From Polyangiaceae bacterium (GTDB lineage Bacteria > Myxococcota_A > Polyangia > Polyangiales > Polyangiaceae), in the NCBI GenBank assembly GCA_023150915.1, contig JAKLKA010000055.1, positions 1 through 42,262 of the forward strand: a stretch of 42,262 nt of DNA. Reading direction: 5' to 3'. Below the pieces are notes generated by a model, which saw nothing but the letters and a program-made list of their open reading frames with translations, made no database searches and was not told the DNA's origin. The translations under genes were made by a program, and so were the position numbers. Below are positions 38,224 through 42,262 of this stretch, in pieces (position 1 is the stretch's first letter; every line of letters starts with the position of its first letter).

Positions 38224-38612
38224 TTCTGGTCTTCGATCGGCAGGACCGTCTCGCCGCCTTCGAGGTTAACGCGGCGCACGAGGCTTGTCTCCCTCACACC
38301 GCCGTCGGAAAGCGCGCGCTCGGCGGCGATGTCCAGGGTGTACCGCCCGTTGGGCAACGACACGCTGTGGCGAAAGCTGGCGCTCGAGCCGGTCAGCGTG
38401 GTGCCCACCGCAGGCTCCGACTCGCCGTCGCGGGTGATGTGGACCTTCAGCCGACGCACCGGATCGCCGCCGCCGACGCGGTAGACCAACACCTGCTCGC
38501 GAGGCACCCAGGGCGCGGCGACGGTGGCTGCGATCGCGACGCCGCCGAGCAGCACGGCCCGGGCGGCGAAGCGGCGCCAGGGCGAGCCGCGGGGCGCCTC
38601 GCCGTCGGTCAT
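38220..38612 (-). CDS. Membrane-anchored hypothetical protein
   Basis: A 130-residue protein with a cytoplasmic N-terminus, one transmembrane helix (AARAVLLGGVAIAATVAAPW) and a beta-rich periplasmic domain (QVLVYRVGGGDPVRRLKVHI, ASFRHSVSLPNGRYTLDIAA, VRRVNLEGGETVLPIED), which looks Ig-like or DUF-type. I do not recognise it. It overlaps the cytochrome gene upstream by 4 bp and the FHA regulator downstream by 4 bp. The operon order (cytochrome lipoprotein, this protein, regulator) suggests a sensory or assembly role. Confidence 0.75.
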   Translation of the reverse strand: MTDGEAPRGSPWRRFAARAVLLGGVAIAATVAAPWVPREQVLVYRVGGGDPVRRLKVHITRDGESEPAVGTTLTGSSASFRHSVSLPNGRYTLDIAAERALSDGGVRETSLVRRVNLEGGETVLPIEDQK

Positions 38613-39190
38613 GGCGCGGGCTCGGCGCCGGGCTTCTTCGCGGAGGGTGGGGCGCCGCCGTCACCCGGTGGCGGCGGGCGCCTCTGCGCCGCACCCGAGT
38701 CGGCGCCGGCGCCGGCGTCGGACGCGGGCGGAGCTTCGGGCGCCGCCGGCGCTTCGGCGCGGCGGGCGTCGAGCAGGCGGATCAGCCGCACCAGTTGCTC
38801 GACCGAGCTCGCCGGCAGGTCGAACTTGGGCATCTGACCTTTGCCCTGGCGGATGCTGCTGGCGATCTGCTCGTCGGTGACGCCGGCCTGCCACGCAGCG
38901 TCGGTGAGATCACGCGCCTTGACGGAAGGCCCCTTGGGGCCGTCGCCGCGGCCGATCACGCCGTGGCACGGAACGCAGTTCGCGCGCCAGGCGGCCAGGG
39001 CCACCTCGTCGACGCCCATCACGCCGGTCTGACCGCCGTCGGTCATGTCGGTCTGCGCGGCGTTCGGGCTCTCGGTGTGATCGTGGTCCGTGGCTCTCCA
39101 CGGTCTCACGTCCGAGGGGGCCTGGTTGCACCCAAGGGCCAGCGCGCCGAGCACGAGAGACACGGACCGATGCATGACGTGGGTCCACAT
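38609..39190 (-). CDS. Lipoprotein cytochrome c
   Basis: A 193-residue lipoprotein. ATG 39188-39190 gives MWTHVMHRSVSLVLGALALG then Cys 21; ATG 39173-39175 is the alternative. A single c-type heme site CVPCH is at 72-76 (AAWRANCVPCHGVIGRGDGP), with a later Met region (GKGQMPKFDLP) as likely sixth ligand, so this is a monoheme class I cytochrome c domain. The tail is a Pro/Ala/Gly-rich linker (APAAPEAPPASDAG). It probably carries electrons between a quinol-dependent complex and an oxidase or other acceptor at the outer face. It needs the Ccm maturation system, part of which (ccmC) is elsewhere in the window. Confidence 0.88.
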   Translation of the reverse strand: MWTHVMHRSVSLVLGALALGCNQAPSDVRPWRATDHDHTESPNAAQTDMTDGGQTGVMGVDEVALAAWRANCVPCHGVIGRGDGPKGPSVKARDLTDAAWQAGVTDEQIASSIRQGKGQMPKFDLPASSVEQLVRLIRLLDARRAEAPAAPEAPPASDAGAGADSGAAQRRPPPPGDGGAPPSAKKPGAEPAP

Positions 39191-39270
39191 AGCACGCGGG
39201 CCGGGGCGCTTGGGAGCGCTCCGGCCCGCATCGGTGCTGGTTCGGGCGGAACGCGGCCGCCCGAATCGGC

Positions 39271-39885
39271 TCACATGTCGAAGACCTTGCCGCCGGCCGT
39301 CGGATCCATGCCCATGTACGCCTTGCCCTTGAGCTCGGCGATCTTGAACTCGGTGCGGCGGTTCTGAGCGCGGCCCTCTTCCTTCGAGTTGTCGGCGATC
39401 GGCTTCTTCTCGCCGAAGCCCACGGCGATCAGCCGCTCTTTCGGAATGCCCTTGTCCACCAGCCACTTCTTGATGGTCAGCGCGCGCTCGCCCGAGAGCT
39501 TCTCGTTGTCACCGGGCTGGCCCACGTTGTCGGTGTGGCCCTCGACGCGCAGCTTGGTCACCTGCGGGTTCTCGTCCAAGAAAAGCTTGAGCTGTTCGAG
39601 CACGGTCTCGCTGCCCGATCCCTCTTTCAGGGTGGCCTTCTTGTTGTCGAACACGATGTTGCCCGGGATCGCGACGCTGTCGCCCTTGACCGTGGCGGTG
39701 CTCTTCTTCGGCGCGGGGGCCGGCTCGGTGGTCGGGGCGGGGGTCGGGGCCGGCGCCGGCTCGGTGGTGGCCGGGGGCGGGGTCTGACCGCCCGCCTGGG
39801 CCTCACCCGAGGTGTGCGTCGTCACCGTGCAGCCCGCAAGAGCCGCAATTGTCACCAACGATAGCATCAAAGAAGTCTTTCGCAT
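39271..39885 (-). CDS. OmpA-family lipoprotein
   Basis: A 204-residue lipoprotein. ATG 39883-39885 has a strong ribosome-binding site (GGAGG a few bases upstream) and begins MRKTSLMLSLVTIAALAGC with lipid Cys 19. Linker: Pro/Ala/Thr-rich repeats (PAPAPTPAPTTEPAPAPKKS). The OmpA C-terminal peptidoglycan-binding domain follows: IPGNIVFDNKKATLKEGSG, LRVEGHTDNVGQPGDN, KLSGERALTIKKWLVDKGIP, AVGFGEKKPIADNSKEEGRA, QNRRTEFKI. The TDN and NRR motifs that hold DAP are present. It has an extra 20-residue tail (LKGKAYMGMDPTAGGKVFDM). It tethers the outer membrane to peptidoglycan. Confidence 0.93.
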   Translation of the reverse strand: MRKTSLMLSLVTIAALAGCTVTTHTSGEAQAGGQTPPPATTEPAPAPTPAPTTEPAPAPKKSTATVKGDSVAIPGNIVFDNKKATLKEGSGSETVLEQLKLFLDENPQVTKLRVEGHTDNVGQPGDNEKLSGERALTIKKWLVDKGIPKERLIAVGFGEKKPIADNSKEEGRAQNRRTEFKIAELKGKAYMGMDPTAGGKVFDM

Positions 39886-40054
39886 GTTCTCCTCCGTCGG
39901 CCGGTCGCGCCCTCGCGCGCCGTGTTCCTCGGCCCTTTGGCCGCAAGCGGTAGTCCAATTCACCGGGTCATGGCAAGGCCGCCCTCGCCGGCCCGCGCGC
40001 AGAGATGGACGGGACAGTGGGGAAGGCTGTTCAACTCTACGCCCCACAAACGCC

Positions 40055-40080
40055 AAAACCCCCCGGCTTTCCGAGGGGCT
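40055..40080 (-). terminator. Rho-independent terminator after the 40111 gene
   Basis: On the minus strand the stem CCCCTCGG pairs with CCGGGGGG (positions 40059-40066 with 40071-40078, one G-T pair), has a 4-base loop, and is followed by a T run (TTTT at 40055-40058). It lies 30 bp after the stop of the DSGGS-repeat lipoprotein gene. Confidence 0.8.
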
Positions 40081-40110
40081 CTGGCGATCTTTGGTCGGAT
40101 CTTACCGGGC

Positions 40111-41340
40111 TCAGTCGCTGGAGGCGTCCGAGGCGCCGGCGTCCGAGCCGCCGCTGTCGGAGCCGCCGCTGTCGGAGCCGCCGCTGTCGGAGCCGCCGCT
40201 GTCGGGCTTGCCGGCATCGGGCTCTTCCTTGCACGGGTCCTTGGGGGCCGAAGCGGCCGGAGCGATCCCGCCGATCTTCACCGCCAGGCCCTCGAAGCCG
40301 AGCCCGATGCTGATGCCGTCGCAGGTCTTGCTCGAGTCGCCGTTGGTGCCGTCGGCCATGATGTCGCTGGCGCCGCGGATCGACTGCGCGATGGTCTCGA
40401 AGGTCGAGCCCTCACACATCTCTTTGCTCAGGCTGCCCGCGATCTTCTTCAGCTCGGCGATCAGCTGCTCGGTCGGAATGATGCCCGCGATGATGCCCTG
40501 GGTGGCCTTGGGCGTGCTGCCGATGCCACTGACGTCGGCGGTGATCACGGCCTTGGTGATCTTCAGCGCCAGGCTGTACCCCTGGATGCTGAGCGACAGG
40601 TCCAGATCGCCCTCGGACCCGCTCACCCACTTGCCGCCGGTGACGTACGAGGTGGGGAACACCACCTTGGCGCTGTCCACGTTCTTCGGATCCGTGAGCA
40701 GCTCGGGCAAGATCGGCCACTGATCGGTGCCGTCGAACTTCGGCGCCGAGCAGTTGGGGTCGGTCTTGTTGGCCGCGCAGTCGACCAGCGCGTCGAACTT
40801 GGCGCCGCCGTAGAGCGAGGTCTTGATTCCGGTGAGCTCGGGCTTGTCTTCGATCTTCTCCATCCGCAGCATGATGGTGAAGTCGCCCTGCTCCAGCGCG
40901 CCGCTGATCTCGCTCGACGGGTTCGGGGCCAGGGTGCTGATCACCTTGATCAGGTTCGAGCCGAACGAGTTGTCGATGCCGTCGTCGCCGTCGGTCTGCA
41001 CCGACGACTTGGTGGCGCCCTTCTGCGGGGCGCAGTGGTTGCTGCCGTTCTTGGTCGAGATCAGGCCGTCGAGGTTGTAGCCAATCTTCTTCCAGGCCTG
41101 CGCGTTCTCCTGACCATCGAAGCCCACGTCGCCGAGGATCAGCTTGTTCATCGCGATCACCACGTCGCCGGAGCCGGCTGCGGCCGGGCCGCTTCCGAGC
41201 GGCGGGGGACGCGCGCCGTCCTTCTTCGGATCGGTGCTGCCGGTACTCTCGTCCCCGCTGCTGTCGCCGCCGCAAGCCGCTGCGGAGATGGAGCCGACGA
41301 GGCCGACGGCGATGAGTGCCAGGTGTCGAAGTCGAAGCAT
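40111..41340 (-). CDS. Putative lipoprotein with DSGGS-repeat tail
   Basis: A 409-residue secreted protein with the lipoprotein signal MLRLRHLALIAVGLVGSISA then AAC (lipid Cys 23), an Asp/Ser/Gly linker, and a mature domain of alternating strands and helices (GDVVIAMNKLILGDVGFDGQ, DFTIMLRMEKIEDKPELTG, DLDLSLSIQGYSLALKITKA, IAGIIPTEQLIAELKKIAGS). There are about 8 cysteines, likely in disulfides. The C-terminus is a low-complexity repeat DSGGSDSGGSDSGGSDSGGS, then DAGASDASSD, typical of surface-exposed flexible tails. The ribosome-binding site AGGAGG precedes ATG 41338-41340. I do not recognise the fold. It is followed by a strong terminator. Confidence 0.82.
   Translation of the reverse strand: MLRLRHLALIAVGLVGSISAAACGGDSSGDESTGSTDPKKDGARPPPLGSGPAAAGSGDVVIAMNKLILGDVGFDGQENAQAWKKIGYNLDGLISTKNGSNHCAPQKGATKSSVQTDGDDGIDNSFGSNLIKVISTLAPNPSSEISGALEQGDFTIMLRMEKIEDKPELTGIKTSLYGGAKFDALVDCAANKTDPNCSAPKFDGTDQWPILPELLTDPKNVDSAKVVFPTSYVTGGKWVSGSEGDLDLSLSIQGYSLALKITKAVITADVSGIGSTPKATQGIIAGIIPTEQLIAELKKIAGSLSKEMCEGSTFETIAQSIRGASDIMADGTNGDSSKTCDGISIGLGFEGLAVKIGGIAPAASAPKDPCKEEPDAGKPDSGGSDSGGSDSGGSDSGGSDAGASDASSD
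40143..40203 (-). repeat. 15-bp repeat (DSGGS) in lipoprotein tail
   Basis: Four near-perfect copies of a 15-bp unit encode the DSGGS tail of the lipoprotein. Near-perfect copies imply recent slippage, so copy number could vary between strains without frameshift. Confidence 0.8.
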
Positions 41341-41415
41341 GCGGTGATCCTCCTGAATTGATGCAAGCCGACGGGCGCGGTCGGCTAGCTGACCGGCGCG
41401 CTCGAAGCCAGGGGC

Positions 41416-41443
41416 ATCCTAGCGGGAAAGATCCTGTTTGCAA
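41416..41443 (-). promoter_or_regulatory. Predicted sigma-70-type promoter for the 41340 lipoprotein
   Basis: The minus strand reads TTGCAA (41438-41443) and, after a 16-bp spacer, TAGGAT (41416-41421), a fair -35/-10 pair about 75 bp upstream of ATG 41340. This is a pattern match only. The dnaE side of the 195-bp divergent gap shows no comparable pair, but AGGAG (41519-41523) upstream of the dnaE ATG could serve as its ribosome-binding site. Confidence 0.4.
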
Positions 41444-41535
41444 GCGCGCTCGACGCCAGCGCGTTGTGTGGGGCGGTGTAGGTCTGCCCGGCCCGGCCCC
41501 GCCGCGCCACCGGGGTGGTAGGAGCAAGCTTGGCC

Positions 41536-42262
41536 ATGCCCGCCGAGCTCGTTCACCTGCACGTGCACTCGCAGTTCTCGTTCCTGGCCAGCACGGTCAA
41601 GATCGATGCGCTGATCGCGCGCAGCGCGGCGCTGGGCATGAAGGCGGTGGCGCTCACCGATCACGCCAACATGTTCGGCGCCATCCGGCACTACACCAAG
41701 TGCCGCGCCGCCGGCATTCAGCCCATCTTGGGCGCCGAGCTCAACATTGCGCGGCCCGAGGGCAAGGGGGTGGTCGACCACCTGGTGGTGCTGGCGGCGG
41801 ACAACGAGGGTTACGCCAACCTGGTGCGGCTGGTCTCGCAGAGCCAGGTGAAGTCGGCGTGCGACGCTTCGCCGGCCGTCACCCTGGACGACGTGCGCGC
41901 GCGGGCCAAGGGCCTGATCGGGCTGACCGGATGTCTGGGGGGCGTGGCGGCGCAGCGGGTGCTCGAGCAGGGCCCCGACCACGGCGAGAAGGCCCTGGCC
42001 GAGCTCAGCGAGGTGTTCGAGCCGGGCGCGTGCTTCGTCGAGCTGCAAGACCACGGCTTCCCCGAGCAACGAGTGGTGAACCGCATCTTGGTCGAGGCGT
42101 CCGGGCGGCTGGGCTTGCCGATCGTGGCCACCAACGACGTTCACTTTCTGGAGCGCGCCGACGGCGAGGCCCACCTCTACCTGGACTGCATCCGCCAGAA
42201 CCGTGTGGTGGCGCAAGAGCGCGCCGGCCACCACGGCAGCTTCGAGATGTACCTGAAGACCG
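41536..42262 (+). CDS. dnaE: DNA polymerase III alpha subunit, N-terminal part (runs off window)
   Basis: A plus-strand frame from ATG 41536 to the window edge gives 242 residues with no stop. The PHP domain start is clear: MPAELVHLHVHSQFSFLAST, then AALGMKAVALTDHANMFGAI and GIQPILGAELNIARPEGKG, with the metal-site His pairs of the PHP fold, later DHLVVLAADNEGYANLVRLV and GLIGLTGCLGGVAAQ, and PIVATNDVHFLERADGEAHL. This is the N-terminus of the main replicative polymerase alpha subunit. The rest (palm, thumb, fingers, OB domain) lies beyond the window, so whether it is DnaE or the translesion paralogue cannot be fully settled. A long minus-strand frame over it is a shadow. Confidence 0.9.
   Translation, partial: MPAELVHLHVHSQFSFLASTVKIDALIARSAALGMKAVALTDHANMFGAIRHYTKCRAAGIQPILGAELNIARPEGKGVVDHLVVLAADNEGYANLVRLVSQSQVKSACDASPAVTLDDVRARAKGLIGLTGCLGGVAAQRVLEQGPDHGEKALAELSEVFEPGACFVELQDHGFPEQRVVNRILVEASGRLGLPIVATNDVHFLERADGEAHLYLDCIRQNRVVAQERAGHHGSFEMYLKT

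Noticed and set aside
41419-42234. Long minus-strand open frame over the dnaE start
   Set aside because: The plus-strand frame is a clear PHP-domain DnaE; the minus frame has no family features and is a GC-rich shadow.

Overview
This window is high-GC DNA that reads like a myxobacterium (Myxococcota, probably the Polyangia side). The evidence is about fourteen predicted lipoproteins in 42 kb, an Arg-rich MYXO-CTERM-type tail, several Cys-rich secreted proteins, an FHA/sigma-54 activator, a TIGR04552-like protein and a DUF4266/DUF3570 pair. No rRNA, tRNA, CRISPR array, transposase or integrase was found. The assignment rests on protein families only, because no marker RNA is present.

Region 1 (1-6.5 kb) is accessory and partly decayed. 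It holds a collapsed Phd/VapC toxin-antitoxin remnant, a TerB-like protein behind a DnaJ C-terminal fragment, two single-pass or lipid-anchored proteins (one with a glutaredoxin domain), a glycosyltransferase 3' fragment, and two Cys-rich lipoproteins. One of these carries seven identical-spacing six-cysteine (knottin-like) modules. The region ends in a seven-copy, about 52-bp tandem repeat lying between convergent genes.

Region 2 (6.5-16.4 kb) runs entirely on the minus strand: L,D-transpeptidase lipoprotein, TPR protein with a degenerate metallopeptidase-like tail, small membrane protein, DEAD-box helicase with a DbpA-type RNA-binding tail, TPR protein, TolC-type outer-membrane protein, CcmC, CcmD, a 41-residue membrane peptide, and acyl-CoA dehydrogenase. 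Gene spacing is tight from ccmC onward. Envelope export and heme delivery dominate.

Region 3 (16.5-27 kb) holds a TonB-like-layout membrane protein, a multipass protein, PanD, a small protein, and a 1396-codon lipoprotein frame. That frame contains a MYXO-CTERM signal in its middle and a second lipoprotein signal straight after it. More lipoproteins and an inverted-repeat-rich intergenic element follow.

Region 4 (27.2-33.8 kb) is a nine-gene minus-strand operon with overlapping ends: small membrane protein, TIGR04552-like protein, DUF507 protein, UDP-sugar epimerase, YicC, guanylate kinase, methylthioadenosine phosphorylase, PfkB kinase, membrane protein. It joins nucleotide metabolism and salvage with RNA and sugar-nucleotide functions. 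The TIGR04552-like protein shows a RelA/SpoT-like motif order, which is an inference.

Region 5 (34-42.3 kb) has a plus-strand four-gene outer-membrane cluster (cytochrome-like Cys lipoprotein, SH3-barrel protein, DUF4266 lipoprotein, DUF3570 barrel). It also has a minus-strand operon (lipoprotein cytochrome c, membrane protein, FHA-sigma54 activator), an OmpA-family lipoprotein, a lipoprotein with a DSGGS-repeat tail and a clear terminator, and the 5' part of dnaE running off the window end. The most unusual items are the seven-module knottin-like lipoprotein, the double-signal 1396-codon frame, the DUF4266/DUF3570 cluster, the fused toxin-antitoxin relic and the palindromic 52-bp array.
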